NCBI GenBank assembly: GCA_001599755.1
Contig: BCHX01000004.1
Span: forward strand, 3,658,001-3,722,000
Source: Gliomastix tumulicola
Taxonomy: Eukaryota > Ascomycota > Sordariomycetes > Hypocreales > Bionectriaceae
Direction of reading: 5' to 3'
Length of the DNA stretch: 64,000 bases
Both the position numbers and the translations under genes were made by a program. The notes under the pieces were generated by a model. The model saw nothing but the letters and a program-made list of their open reading frames with translations. It was not told the DNA's origin and made no database searches. The first letter of the stretch is position 1. Each line of letters begins with the position of its first letter. Below are positions 22,048 to 34,057 of this stretch, one piece after another.

Positions 22048-24070
22048 TTAGTGGGCATGCATCGAAGAGCTAAGTCCTTTAGTAGACCTGGTCACGACGG
22101 CAGACATGCCTGTGGCTCACGTCAGTTGACTATACATCAGACACGCAGTGCGAACCATACCTTGGCCATTCACAGATCGGGCAGACTGCACGTTCTTGCT
22201 TGTAGTCGGGGTGACTGGACCGAAGATGGAGTGGTCGGGTGCTATAGCCGCCGGGGTGAAGGGGCCGGTGAAAGTGAGCTTAGGTGCCGGAGCCGCCTGA
22301 GGAGGCGAGATGCTAGGGTGTCGAGGGGGTAGGAAGGTCTTCGACTTGAGCGCTTCAGAGCAGTCGATTGCACCACGTCTGCACAGTAGCATCTCTTCCG
22401 CTTCATACCGATACACCTTCTCCTCCGAGTCATCATCGAGAGGCTGGAGAAGGGCCATGGTCGCATTGGAGATCGCAGGCTGATCATTTTCATCTCTCGC
22501 AAGATTCAGAACGCTACCAATCTTCACCAAAGCAGAAAACAGGTCTTCGAAGTTTTCACGCATGGATGGGAAACGAGAATGGGCTGTCCGCTCCTTCCAG
22601 TTGTCGTACATCGCCTCAGATACTGTGGTGAATCCCTTGTCGTTGTCGGGCGTCTGCATCGAGCTCATCATCGAGAGAAGTCCGCCCTTGTCATTTCGGA
22701 TAGCATCCATGGCTTCTTCTACAATCCAACTGAGATCGTCGAGATTTTCTGGCTCTGGATCAAAGTTGACCAAGCTGTCCGTTGGAGATGGGAGCACGGG
22801 TGCCTGCTCTGTGACGGTGGATTCTTGGTGCTGGATTACCGCCTGCAGCGCCTTCTGAAGACCTTCGATTGCTTCCATGAACAGCGTGGTGGTCTCTGGA
22901 TCCTTGAGACCAAGGTAATAGGTAACCTTCGTTCCAGTTTGACATTGGAGAATGCACCTGTGGCCATCCATGGTTATGCGTGGAGGTGCCAGGTCGAGGA
23001 CATTGTGGGAGCGGCTCGACAGCCCATCGGTTGTAAGGTGCATCAGAGCCATATTAGGTTCCGCTGCCGTCTCCAGATGAAGCTCGATTGCAAACTTGGC
23101 AGCGAATCGGATGCTGAAGTCCTTCGGGTCGGGATACACCATGCAGTATCCTCGATAGGGGTAAATGATAGCCTCATTTGGATTGGGCGACTCGAAATAG
23201 AAGTCGCACTGTTCGATGCCGATGCCCGCAATGCCCCTAGACGCTTCTGCCGGTTTGTTCGGGACCTTAGCTTCGATCTTGGCGACAGTCTTGACGGGTG
23301 TCTTGACGGGTGTCTTATCCGCTAGGGAGAGACCAGCCATTTGCTTGGTCGGTGTCTTGTGCTCAGTGGCGTCAGTTGCTGGAATAGCTGCCTGCTCGGG
23401 GCGTCTCTCGGGGCGATGGACCAGTAAAGTCGGCATAGTATTGTCGCGCAGCGTCAAACGGGGCTTGGCGAGAGCTGGACCGTGGCTGCGTTGGTTTTGA
23501 GCCTGTTGATTCTGGGGGCGACTGAAGAGTGAGAAGCCGCTGTTGGTGTCTCGAGGTGCGCGCCGCCAAGGACAATCCTCTAGAGCTAAGGTCTCGACTT
23601 GCTCCGATTCTTCATCCTTGATGGGTTCTATCGCAAGTCAGTGAGGTAGCTCGGAATGTTACTGCCAAGTGATTCTTTAACTGACCTCCCCATCCTTTAG
23701 CAAGCGCATTCTTGCGGGCGGCAGATATGTGAGAAGTGCCGTTGTTTCTGGTCGGAGCATAAGTCACAACCCCAGCCTTCGCGCGCCTCTGTAGCGGAAG
23801 CTCGTCCTGCCGCGAGCGGGCCAAGTCGGCCTGTAATCGATCAGCAAGAGAACTAAGTACAAGTCGTGCAGTTGCTTATCATTCAAGGGCTCTCGGAAAT
23901 GTTATGCAGGGAGTAGTCGCATTGAAAGTGACACTCGTAGTATATCCTGGCGTGAGAGAAGCGCCGTACGTGGAAGCAGAGCTCGGGGTGCAGCCGCATA
24001 AGCGAGGACGACTTACCATCATCACGGCAGCACGATCTCCATCCGTAATGGAGGCCGTATCGGCAGCCAT
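22048..24070 (-). CDS. Unrecognised 575-residue protein
   Basis: Four minus-strand exons: 24017-24070, 23686-23830, 22161-23627 and 22048-22109; all junction phases agree. The first intron (23831-24016, 186 nt) is long for this window. The short last exon is supported by GTATGG...CTGAC...CACAG and a clean stop. The N terminus MAADTASITDGDRAAVMM leads into a basic, low-complexity region with TPVKTPVKT repeats. A globular stretch of about 250 residues follows (CDFYFESPNPNEAIIYPYRGY, RITMDGHRCILQCQTGTKVTYYLGLKDPE), then an acidic helical segment and a Pro-rich tail. No domain, signal peptide or membrane segment is recognised. Confidence 0.7.
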
Positions 24071-24489
24071 GGTCGCTGTCGAGACGAGTTGACCAAACCG
24101 TTCGTGTTTCCGCTGCCCACGCTGCGAGTAGAAAGAAATGCTGGATGGCGGCTGTTTGTAGGCTCAAGAAAAGGCTCGATAGAAAATGCCACAAGTTGTG
24201 AGTGTCAATGATCGCCTGTTGTGATGCGAAGATGAAGTGAGCCAGAGTCCAGAGAGTGGTTGAGGTGAGGTGATGGGCAAACAAACGACAGAAGAGGGAC
24301 GAAGGAGGAGGAAGAAATTCCCGATGGAGTGATTGTGACGGAAGCAAATCGGAACGCTTTGATTGGGCGAGGGCAGACGAGCTCGTCAGTGATTCAGCTT
24401 GCCAGAAGGTACTGGATACCTGAGGCCTGCAAGGTATCGTTGTCAGAGTGACGAGGGCAACGACGGTCTAAGTCGACTGTCAACGTAGA

Positions 24490-24507
24490 TTTAACAAATT
24501 TGTTAAA
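24490..24507. repeat. 18-bp perfect palindrome
   Basis: TTTAACAAATTTGTTAAA reads the same on both strands over all 18 bases, in an A/T-rich setting. It could be a dimeric protein-binding site or chance; there is no gene start within 400 bp. Confidence 0.6.
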
Positions 24508-25444
24508 GGGACGAAGATCCCAATAATGAAGTAATGATGGCGGAAGAAGAAATTGGGGTCTGACGGCGTTTGTTTTTCTCCCGTAGGTACCTTATGCAGG
24601 CTCCCGTGTGAAGTCGATTTCGCAGCTCTACGCGTGCTCCTTCCACCTCTCGCTTTTGGCCCCCACTTTCGACCTCAGGAGAAGGAAAGCACGACAGTCC
24701 AAACACTGCCGCGCTCCTTCTTCTAGGAATGAAATTATGATCTCATATTCAGAGAGTGGTCTTGATGGGTACTGATTTTTGTTTGCTTTGAATTTATTCC
24801 ACAGGTTCCTGTGGTATAGGCCGCGTTCCTTGGGTACTAACTCTACAAGCCAGCACGGATGCCAAATTTGGAGGCGAGCTTCTGTTTCGTTGCGTTACAC
24901 GACACCTGTAGCGTCCCCATCGGCAAACAATCCAAGCTTGCTTTTTTTTATGCTTAAGTGATGGGGAAAATAAGGTAAATAGCGAGGCTTTGCTCGCCTA
25001 AGTTCGCTCGCTCCAAGATGTCAGATGGTGGTATCGAGATAGTGGTATCGAGACCGGGAAAAGATGACTCCGTTTCGTCTTCTTCCGTCCGTTCTCGTCA
25101 AGAATGACGGCCAACGACAAGACAATCGGGACTCGTAAATTAGATATTTTGAACTCGAGGGTGATTAAATACAGGCCTCGCCTATCCAGCCACTGGAATC
25201 TGCTAGACAGCCACGAAATGCCCCACATCTCAAATGAGGTACCTCGCCCAAGGTACTTCCACTTACACCAAACAACTCAAGCTACAACTTCTAGTAATGC
25301 GGCTCTTTCAATCAGGTCCATGAGGGCTGCCTCAATTAATAGAGCTGCTTTAATTAGGCCGCCTCAATCGGGCCTGCGAGGGGTCTACGAGAGGTCTATT
25401 AGCCGGGCTGTTGCGATCGGGTCTGCGAGGGGTCTGTCAATCGA

Positions 25445-25556
25445 GCTGCTTCAATCGGGCTGCTTCAATCGGGCTGCTTCAATCGGGCTGCTTCAATCGG
25501 GCTGCTTCAATCGGGCTGCTTCAATCGGGCTGCTTCAATCGGGCTGCTTCACTTAG
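25445..25556. repeat. 14-bp tandem repeat array inside the element
   Basis: Seven perfect copies of GCTGCTTCAATCGG followed by one degenerate copy. Because 14 is not a multiple of three, all three frames stay open and give a repeating 14-residue peptide, which explains the spurious ORF here. Confidence 0.95.
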
Positions 25557-25610
25557 GTTCACGAGGGGTTTTTCTATCAAGTCTATAAGGGCTCTACCCT
25601 CAAGAGCATT

Positions 25611-25696
25611 GGAAGGCCGGGCTGCTGTTGGAAAGCCGGGCTGCTGTTGGAAGGCCGGGCTGCTGTTGGAAGGCCGGGTGGCTGTTAGAGGGCTGG
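25611..25696. repeat. 19-bp tandem repeat array inside the element
   Basis: Three near-perfect copies of GCTGCTGTTGGAAGGCCGG starting at 25621, preceded by a half copy at 25611 and followed by a diverged fourth copy. It shares the GCTGCT core with the neighbouring 14-bp array. Confidence 0.9.
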
Positions 25697-26517
25697 TACC
25701 TAGGGAAAAGTACCGCGCTAGGCACTTTTCGGTTTTATGGGGCATTTCGTGGCTGTCTAGCAGATTCCAGTGGTTGGATAGGCGAGGCCTAAATACATAG
25801 TAGGGCATTGTTTCCTTCGCCCCTAGAAGGCCAAAAACTTGAGTACTCTACTCTGTTCTAGAGCATCAAGCCAGCTTCCAGATGACCAACCACGTCGAGT
25901 ACCGCGCCTCTGCAGTAGAGAAATAAACCGGCCGCAATATTCAAATAAAAAGTAATTAGAGGTTGAGAAACTTTTACTTTAAGCAGCACCCACGAAAGAC
26001 AAGGCGTAGCATCAAGGCTTAGATCGGTACCTAAGCCGAGTACCACCAGTATGCATATGAGGTGAGACATTGCGAGGCCTTATGGATTCAACCTACGTTG
26101 GTCCCGGTACTACTCCTTGACCGGCAGGCTGAGCCGTGGACGACACACATCGACTCTCACCATGTAGGCCCTCAAGCAGCATTATATTTAAGTATCATTG
26201 TCGAGCATCTCCGTATCGTGTGGTAGAGCCCTGTGTACTCACTTCTTAAATCCAGTCAACTTCGTTACATCGTACAAAGTGGTGCGGTTGTCTATTCCAA
26301 ACAGAGTATACAATCCTCCCAGCTTTTCTCAACTGGGGATAGGTTGAAGCTATGCCCCTCGCCAGTAGCTCAATGAAGCCACAAATGTTAAAGTCGCCAC
26401 GCATATCTAGACAATGGTAGAATGCTGGCCATTCGAGGTTGAGCCCGCGGGAAAGCTTAACCAGGCCGGGGGAAAACGGCCAAGGTGGGTTGAAATCATC
26501 ACCATCTCACCGGGTAT

Positions 26518-27497
26518 TTAGCGGCGATTGACGCCAATCAGGCTAAGGAATTCATTCCGTGTCCTCTCGCGGCGTTCGAAGCAGCCCAGCACGCAGCTCG
26601 TCACCGTCGTGCTGCCCGTCTTCTGGACGCCGCGCATGACCATGCATAGGTGGCTGGACTCCATGACGACGGCTACGCCCTGGGGCTGGAGAATTTCGAA
26701 AATAGCATTAGCAACGTCCTTGGTGAGCCGCTCCTGGATCTGCAGGCGGCGAGCAAACATCTCGGCGATGCGCGGCAGCTTCGAGATGCCGATGACGTGG
26801 TTATTAGGGATGTAGCCGATGTGCATCTTGCCCATGAAGGGCACCAGGTGGTGTTCGCAGACGGAGTAGACGTCAATGTCTTTGACAATGACCATCTCGT
26901 TATGTCCCTCTTCGAAGATTGCGCCATTCACCTGACGTAAGAAATCAGTATGCGGGACCTGGACCAGGGGAGACGAAATGAACCCACAATGTCCATGGCG
27001 TTCTGCTGGTAGCCACAGGTGAATTCGAGCATGGCCCGGGCGTACCGTTCAGGAGTTGCCAGAAGCCCCTGACGGTCTGGGTTCTCTCCGACGCATTCCA
27101 GCAGTGTTCGGACAGCGCCCTTCATGCGCTCCAGCCTCTCGGCCGCCTTCGTCTCGTCCTCCTCAAGCCGTGCGCGGGTGCCCACGCTGGGCCTGCTGAG
27201 GCCGTCGAAGTCGATGACGGGACTGGACCGGGTGGAGGATATTCTGACCTCTCGCTTGTCTTCCTCTCTTCTATGTTCCTTCCTCCGCTTCGCCGGGGGC
27301 GGCGCATCGCGCTGGTCGCGGCCCGGTTTGCTCAGGCTCGACCTCCTCGCAACATGGGCGGCGGGGTATTCTTCTGTCGCATGATCGTCGGCTGGCTTCG
27401 GCAGCCTGTTGGTCTTGTTCTTCTTCCGCTTGTGTCTCCTCTCGCTGTTGATCGATGAGGTCTCGCTAGGGCCGTCGATCGCATCTAATTGGGCCAT
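26518..27497 (-). CDS. FOL2: GTP cyclohydrolase I
   Basis: Exons 26988-27497 and 26518-26931 with a 56-nt intron (GTGGGT...CGTCAG); 307 residues. I start at the ATG at 27497 (AAAATGGCC context) rather than 177 nt upstream. The N-terminal ~110 residues are basic, charged and probably disordered, as in fungal orthologues. The catalytic domain follows: LLECVGENPDRQGLLATPERYARAM, HNEMVIVKDIDVYSVCEHHLVPF with the zinc-binding Cys and His, GKMHIGYIPN, GISKLPRI, QERLTKDVA, ESSHLCMVMRGVQ, and TSCVLGCF with the second zinc cysteine. It converts GTP to dihydroneopterin triphosphate, the entry step to folate and pterins; active as a decamer in the cytosol. All key residues are intact. Confidence 0.96.
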
Positions 27498-29678
27498 TTT
27501 CGCAATTCTGACGGCCGTGATCAATGTGTCAGAGTGGATGGGGAGACGAGAGCTTTTTTTCCCAGGAGGCCGGTGTCGCCTTTTCAACCCCGGCCGGATA
27601 GCGTAGGCTAAAGAGAAATTCTGCAGAATGATGCGGGTGGGGACCCGAAAACTTGGGTCATGTCTCGCCGGCATTAGCTTCCTAATCCGGTCCGACTGAA
27701 TTTCCGGCGGGACAGCATGACCTCAAGAGATCCAGCAGAGTGCTTCATGATATTACCTTTGCCGTGCTTCAACACACATCGATGAGTGCACATCAATAAT
27801 GTGTTCCACTGATTACTGCTCTCTGGGCGTCATATGAGAAGCGCAATCGTTGGATTAGACGCCTCCAACTGGTCCATGTTGAGTCGCCGCCCCAGAACTC
27901 CCTTGCTTACCCTATATNCCCCGCCAATGTAATAAAAGTTGGATGGGTGAGATATCCATGGATCGCTTTGTCCTCCCACTGTGGCCAATATCATCAAATC
28001 AGATTGACAGCAGTATCAACCTACGAGGCCGGCATTGTTGTGATGTTCCCACAGACTTTATATCCAAGGTTGTGTTCATTGGGGCCCGGCCAACGAATGA
28101 GCTCAGACCCTTATGAAAGTCGTTCAAGCGTGTGGGATCAAGAGCATGAGTATCGACCGAGAACCGACAAGAAGGAGACACTTGAGAGCCTAGCTCTCGG
28201 AACACGACTGTGATGACGACGACCCGGAGATATCGAACAGCCGATAATGTCCCAGATGCGTAGTTTCTTCGCGAGCTGTCCCGCCATCGGCGGTCTATGC
28301 CTTCAAGGCTCTTGGCTATTGGGAGGCCTTTTTGGGTTCCTCGATGCCACCGAATCAGCAAGCAGCATTTTAAAACCTGTTTTGATCATGTGAGTTCCTG
28401 GAAAGGCCGGACCTGGCGATCTTAACGAAATCTTGGCTTTGAACCTCGGAAAGAAGGCCATTGGAGGTCGAGTACGACAGCATTTGAGGCTGAGTTTGTG
28501 TGGGGTGGGATGGGTGGCGTGGCCGCCTTGCAGCTCTGCAAGTCTATTTTTGGCTTGACAATGGTTTTTGCACTTTGCCATCAGGCGTGGCAAGAGCTGC
28601 ATGCAGACCTGCGCGCCAATATTGTGAACTCGGTCCTGTGAGAGGACAGAGTCAGCCGCTGGCCTCGATGGTTCGGAGAGGTCCCCCGCCGGCTCGCATT
28701 AATGCTTGGCCATTTGGACTAAAAATGGACTCGATTTAGGCACATCGAACCGCTCTCATTGCTTATTGCTTATTTGCTTGGGCGGATAATCGGAAACTTC
28801 AGCTGCGGGAAACACCTAAGAAAGTAGTCCATGTTGCACAACATACGAATCATCTCGTGGACAGCGCCTTGGGCGGCAAGGCGGATCATCTGTACTCCCA
28901 TGCGAGACCCTTGCAATTTCGAATAATGAAGGGATGGTGAAGATGGGGGACTATTCGAGGTACCAGTACCGCCCGCGACGGCTACTGAACCCCTATTTCG
29001 CCATCGAGTTGCCGAGCAGCGAACGCGGAAATTGTCCCCAGGCGCTGACGACGTCACTGGCCACAGCAGTTTCCAGCGCCCTCATCGCCTAATGGCTGCA
29101 TGAAACACGAGTACCCGCACTGCCAAGCGTGTCGGTCCAGTGAGCTTTGGCTTGGCGAGATGGCCAGCGGTACGTACCGGGGGAGGCTGACCCCACCATG
29201 CCTCCCTCGAGCGAGCCAACCAGCCACTGAAACGCCGCTCAGCACTTGGAGGTACAGCCATCATCTGCCTTGGGCGCTGAAACCCCCATCCACCACCCCT
29301 GATCCTCGTGCCCGTGCCCGCGACAGGTGACGATTTCTCCAGATTTTTTTTCCTTCCCTACCTTGCCCTTTCTTTATCTCGTCTTTGCAGCGTCTAGCGA
29401 GACTCGTCTTTGTGTGCGCGCGCAGCTGCGACTCCTTGCATCGTCTTTGATTTCCGTTTCGTGCGACGGCCAAACAGAGCGGAAGCTGTTAGAGGGAACC
29501 GACGCGAACCGCTCGGCGTGTTACCTCGAGATCTTTCGAGACCGCCGCGTACTTCTTCCAGCTATTTGCAGCTTCCATTCCGCGAAACATTCCACTCGCT
29601 CGACCGCCCCGATCCCGTCTTCGAGAACGAAATACTACTTTACACGCGATTCGAGAGGCATGAGCCACTGCTGTCGCC
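27498..29678. other. 2.2-kb intergenic region upstream of the chitin synthase gene
   Basis: The divergent upstream region of GTP cyclohydrolase I and chitin synthase. It has one ambiguous base (n at 27918) and a pyrimidine-rich stretch at 29330-29470, presumably near the chitin synthase transcript start. No ORF with recognisable content. Confidence 0.5.
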
Positions 29679-32600
29679 ATGTCGTATAATAGAGTAGGCA
29701 AGTTGGCGTGTTCCCCAAACCTCAGACGTCAGGCGTCTCGGATTTGGACCCCCTTGATGTGCAACCACCTAACGGTATGCGCTGGGCGCACATCGTCTGG
29801 TCTTGTTGCGCGTGCTTTCTTTTGCACATGGAAGCTCAGCCGACAAATAATCGTCTTGTTTGACCGACTTTCTTCCCAATCACTTTCTCCCCCTTCGCAT
29901 CACCGCCGCCCACATTCTCCCCCATCAATCGCGGAACGAGGCCCTGCCGCCAGAGCTTCATGCGCATTTTCTAACAGTCGCCTTCAGATCAAGACTACTA
30001 CGGCGATCCTATGGATCGTCGTGGCGGCCCTTATCGCAGTCCTTCACCCGGTGGTCATCCGAACCAGCAGGGCTACCAGCTCGAAGAGAACCCGTTCAGC
30101 AACTCGCACGCGAATCTCGACATGCCTCTGCAACCGCCCGCTGGTCGCTATGGGACGCCTGGCGAACCACAGCGCTATGGCTCGCCAATGGATCACCAAC
30201 GGTTCGGTACTCCCAGTGACCATTTGGCTCTGAATGCAGCTGTAAGCCCGGACTGCGATATACCTGTTGAGCTTTGGTCTAATATCTTTGGCAGCAATCG
30301 GTGGACAACCTCTCCGGATACGGCGCTGGTAGCCGTCACCCAGGAGACTATGCCGTCAACCCTGAAGCGCATCACGACGGATACTACAACCAGCCTTACG
30401 AGCCGAGTCCCGGCCCCCAAGATGGTCAAGGTGGCGACTACTACGAGGCCCAGCGACCCATGCTGGTGCACAATGAGTCTGGACAGTCGGAAGAGGCATA
30501 CAGCGACGCTCCCCCTCAACAGCAGCAGGGCAGCGGCGGCCTGAAGCGATGGAAGACTGTCAAGCAAGTCCTGCTGTACCGTGGCAATCTTGTTCTTGAT
30601 TGCCCTGTGCCTCCGGTTCTCTTGCAGCAGAACCAGCACGGTGAGCGCGACGAGTTCACCCATATGCGTTACACTGCAGCCACTTGCGACCCGTCAGACT
30701 TCTATAATGAGAACTTTACTCTTCGCCAGCGTCTGTTCAGCAAGCCACGACACACCGAGCTGTTCATCGTAGTAACGATGTACAACGAGGACGATATCCT
30801 CTTTGCTCGAACCATGATTGGTGTATTCAAGAATATTGAGTACATGTGCAACCGCCCCAACAGCAAGACCTGGGGCAAGGATGCCTGGAAAAAGATTGTG
30901 GTCTGCGTTGTTAGTGACGGCAGAGCCAAGATCAATGCCAGGACCAGGGCCTTGTTGGCGGGTATGGGCGTCTACCAAGAAGGCATCGCCAAGCAGCAGG
31001 TCAACAACAAAGACGTGACGGCACACATTTACGAGTACACCACGCAGACCCACCTGACGCTGAAGAACGACGTGGTGTCGCTCGTCCACCGTCGCCAACC
31101 CGTTCAAATGCTCTTCTGTCTCAAGGAGAAGAACCAGAAGAAGATCAACTCGCATCGATGGTTTTTCCAGGCCTTTGGCCGTGTCCTGGACCCGAACATC
31201 TGTGTTTTGATCGACGCTGGTACGAAGCCTGGTGGTAGCTCTATCTACCATCTCTGGAAGGCCTTCGACCTCGAGCCCATGTGCGCTGGTGCCTGTGGTG
31301 AGATTAAGGCCATGTTGGGTACTGGCGGAAAGTATCTGCTCAACCCACTGATCGCAACTCAGAACTTTGAGTACAAGATGAGCAATATCCTGGACAAGCC
31401 TCTGGAGTCGGCCTTCGGTTTCATCTCTGTCTTGCCTGGTGCCTTCTCCGCCTATCGCTACCTTGCTCTGCAGAACGACAAGAACGGACAAGGACCTCTG
31501 GAGAAGTATTTCCTGGGTGAGACCCTGCACGGTGGTAGCGAGGCAGGTCTCTTCGAATCCAACATGTATCTTGCCGAGGACCGAATTCTCTGCTTCGAAC
31601 TCGTCACCAAGCGAAACTGTCGCTGGATCCTCCAATACGTCAAGTCCGCTACCGGAGAGACGGATGTGCCCGATACCGTCACCGAGCTGGTCCTTCAGCG
31701 ACGTCGATGGCTGAACGGATCTTTCTTCGCCGCCATCTATTCCATCGTCCATTTCTTCAACTTTTTCCGGTCTGACCACTCCTTCATCCGAAAGATCTTC
31801 TTCTTCATCGAGAACATCTTCATGACCATCAACATGATCTTTTCGTGGTTCGCCATTGGCAACTTCTTCCTTGTTTTCAAGATTCTCACCACCAGTCTCG
31901 GCGCAGACGATCTTCTCGGTAGAACCGGCGAGATCCTTGGCGTCGTCTTTACCTGGCTCTATGGTGTTTTCTTGGTTACCTGCTTTGTCCTGTCCATGGG
32001 TAATCGCCCCGCTGGCTCCGGCAGGCTCTATACTGCCATGGTTTGGTTCTGGGCTATCATCATGATGTGAGTGAACGATACCCATGCTGGGTCAAATATT
32101 TCTGCTAACACCTCTTACTCCCAGCTACCTGATGTTTGCTGCAATCTTCATTGCGGTCACTGCTATTATTGAGGACGTGAACAGCTCGGACGGCTTCAGC
32201 GTCAGCGAACTCTTTAAGAACGAGGTTTTCTACACGCTCATCGTCTCTGTCATGTCGACATTCGGTATCTGGCTCATCGCCTCGCTCATCATGTTCGATC
32301 CTTGGCACATGTTCACTTCTTTCATCCAGTACATGTTGCTCACGCCCACCTATACCAATGTCCTGAACGTCTATGCCTTCTGCAACACTCACGACGTTTC
32401 CTGGGGTACCAAGGGTGACGACAAGGTCGAGAAGCTCCCGTCCGTCAACACAAAGGACGGCCAGGGCAAGACGGATCTGCCTGACGAAGGCGACCTCAAC
32501 GCCCAATACCAGCGCGAAGTGGCGGTATTCAGCGTGAAGCACCAAGTGATCAAGCAGGCGAAGACGCCTGCGCAGCTCGAGGAGAAGAAGATGGACTACT

Positions 32601-32848
32601 ACCGTGGTGTGCGTACGGGTGTCGTGCTCATCTGGATGATTATGAACTTTGCGCTCGCTGCTGTTGTCCTCAGTGCTGGCGGTATGGACAAGATCACGCC
32701 TGGTGGCTCCGACAATCCCGAAGACCAGGCGACGGAGCGCTCCAACATCTACATGTCCGTCGTGCTGTGGAGTGTGGCTGGTCTGAGTGCCTTCAAGTTC
32801 ATCGGAGCCATGTGGTTCCTGATTGTCCGCCTGTTCCGCGGCGTCTAA
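29679..32848 (+). CDS. Chitin synthase, class I/II type
   Basis: Exons 29679-29693 (inferred), 29978-30241, 30295-32066 and 32125-32848; about 924 residues. The tiny first exon MSYNR joined to SPSDQDYYGDPMDRRGG keeps phase and matches the style of fungal Chs N termini, but its donor (GTAGGC) is weak. The ATG at 30011 is the fallback start. A Pro/Gly/Tyr-rich cytoplasmic N terminus precedes the GT2 catalytic domain. Motifs: TELFIVVTMYNEDD, VVCVVSDGRAKIN, FCLKEKNQKKINSHRW, IDAGTKPGG, YLAEDRILCFELV and the signature QRRRWLNGSFF. Several membrane segments follow, ending RLFRGV. It polymerises UDP-GlcNAc into cell-wall chitin at the plasma membrane. Sequence blocks fit class I best; class II is the alternative. 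Confidence 0.93.
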
Positions 32849-33406
32849 CGACTTTTCCCATGACTTTTTATACGCTTTTTCTATTTCGAAGATGGAGCAC
32901 TGCGGTTTGAGGGATGGGGCGCACAGAGGCGCGTCTATCCCCTTGCGCACTCTGCATGCGACTTGTCTTTTTTTTTCTTTCTTTTTTTTCTATTACTCAG
33001 TTTTTCACGTCTAGACGGCTTCAGCTCTGGATTATACCCATTCAACAGCCTGCACCCAGTATGCACGGCTGCCAGGTAGTTGGCACTGGCCACATTTGTT
33101 TGTACAATTTTCGTCACCATGAGGAGTCATATCACGTACCTTGCTTGGATGGAAAACGCTTTGCACGAGAGGTATGGCGTTTGGGGAGTAGGCATGCTGA
33201 AATGAACTCTATTGAAATGAAGCCCTGTTTTGCTGTGCTGTGCTGTGCTGTGCTGTGAAATGCATCTCAAATCCGTGAGGTATGTACAATCGCTTGTATC
33301 CTGTTTATCGTGTATTGCCCAGTCTGTCCAATCCTTGTCATCTTCTCTCTCGTCAGCCCGTGAGAGTGAGTGAGTGGTCATGCTGCCCTCGCCACAGGGA
33401 GACACT
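32849..33406. other. Intergenic region between convergent genes
   Basis: Contains T-rich DNA at 32969-33000 (likely chitin synthase 3' UTR) and a TGCTG pentanucleotide repeat of five copies at 33232-33256. No gene. Confidence 0.5.
33232..33256. repeat. (TGCTG)5 microsatellite
   Basis: Five perfect consecutive copies of TGCTG in the gap between two gene 3' ends. Confidence 0.9.
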
Positions 33407-34026
33407 TTAACCAACCACCTCGTCAGTCTCCTCGCCCTCCGCAGAATCCTCCTTATCAATCACATACGCCCCCGCGGGGGGGAAATGCGAAAACAGCAGC
33501 ACACCCGCCCCGATGACCGCGACAGCCGCATTGCAGAAGAAGGTCACATGCGCCATCCCCACGCCCGCCAGGCTCGCGTACACGTAGCCAAAGAGCCCCT
33601 GCGTCGACAGCTTGGCGACGTTCTCGACGAGCGTCACGGCGTTGAGCGCGTCGGCGCGCTGGGCGTCGGAGCACATGTCCGTGATGACGCCCTTGGCCGC
33701 CGGTGCAGACCCGGAGCCGAAGGGCAGGAGGAGTGCCGCGAGGTAGATGTGCCAGCTCTTGGTGGCGAAGGCGGCGAGCGTGGTGAGGGCTCCGTCGACG
33801 ACGAGGCTCCAGCGGAGGAAGGTGAGGTCGAAGGTGAGGTCTTCGTCCTTCTCGGGCGAGGGCGGCTGGACGGGTTCTTGGTCGGCTTGCTCTGTTGCGA
33901 TGTCGAAGGCTGCCGGGTCGCGGGGGATGGTGGGTGGTTCGGGGCCGACGTCGGTGTGGCTGCTCGCGGATGAGGATTCGAGGAGTGGTTGTTCTGTTTC
34001 TGCGGTGGTGCCGTTCGCAGCAGCAG

Positions 34027-34057
<31 letters not shown>

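Larger units (their letters stand above)
25173..25790. mobile_element. MITE-like non-autonomous element, 618 bp, with 53-bp terminal inverted repeats
   Basis: The left end (25173-25225) and right end (25738-25790) are inverted copies over 53 bp with a single mismatch. They begin AGGCCTCGCCTATCC and end GGATAGGCGAGGCCT. The same six bases, AAATAC, lie directly outside both ends (25167-25172 and 25791-25796), as expected for a target-site duplication. The interior carries two tandem-repeat arrays and no transposase frame; open frames here only translate repeats. A 6-bp duplication does not match the usual Tc1 (TA), hAT (8) or Mutator (9) sizes, so the superfamily is open. Confidence 0.75.
24071..26517. 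other. Gene-poor 2.4-kb region holding an inverted-repeat element
   Basis: No gene is supported. The region contains an 18-bp perfect palindrome (24490-24507) and the inverted-repeat element at 25167-25796, described separately. The flanks on either side look like ordinary intergenic DNA. Confidence 0.6.

Noticed and set aside
25437..25560. CRISPR-like array at the 14-bp repeats
   Set aside because: The repeats are contiguous with no spacers and the genome is eukaryotic.
25104..25800. Overlapping open frames of 95-150 codons in the repeat region
   Set aside because: They translate the 14-bp and 19-bp tandem arrays and the inverted ends; the same peptide appears on both strands because of the inverted repeat.
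27947..28361. Short overlapping frames upstream of chitin synthase
   Set aside because: Random-looking composition, no start context, and frames on both strands overlap.
30694..32085. 463-codon open frame antisense to chitin synthase
   Set aside because: It mirrors the GC-rich third-position bias of the coding strand, has no domain content and lies exactly opposite a well-supported gene.
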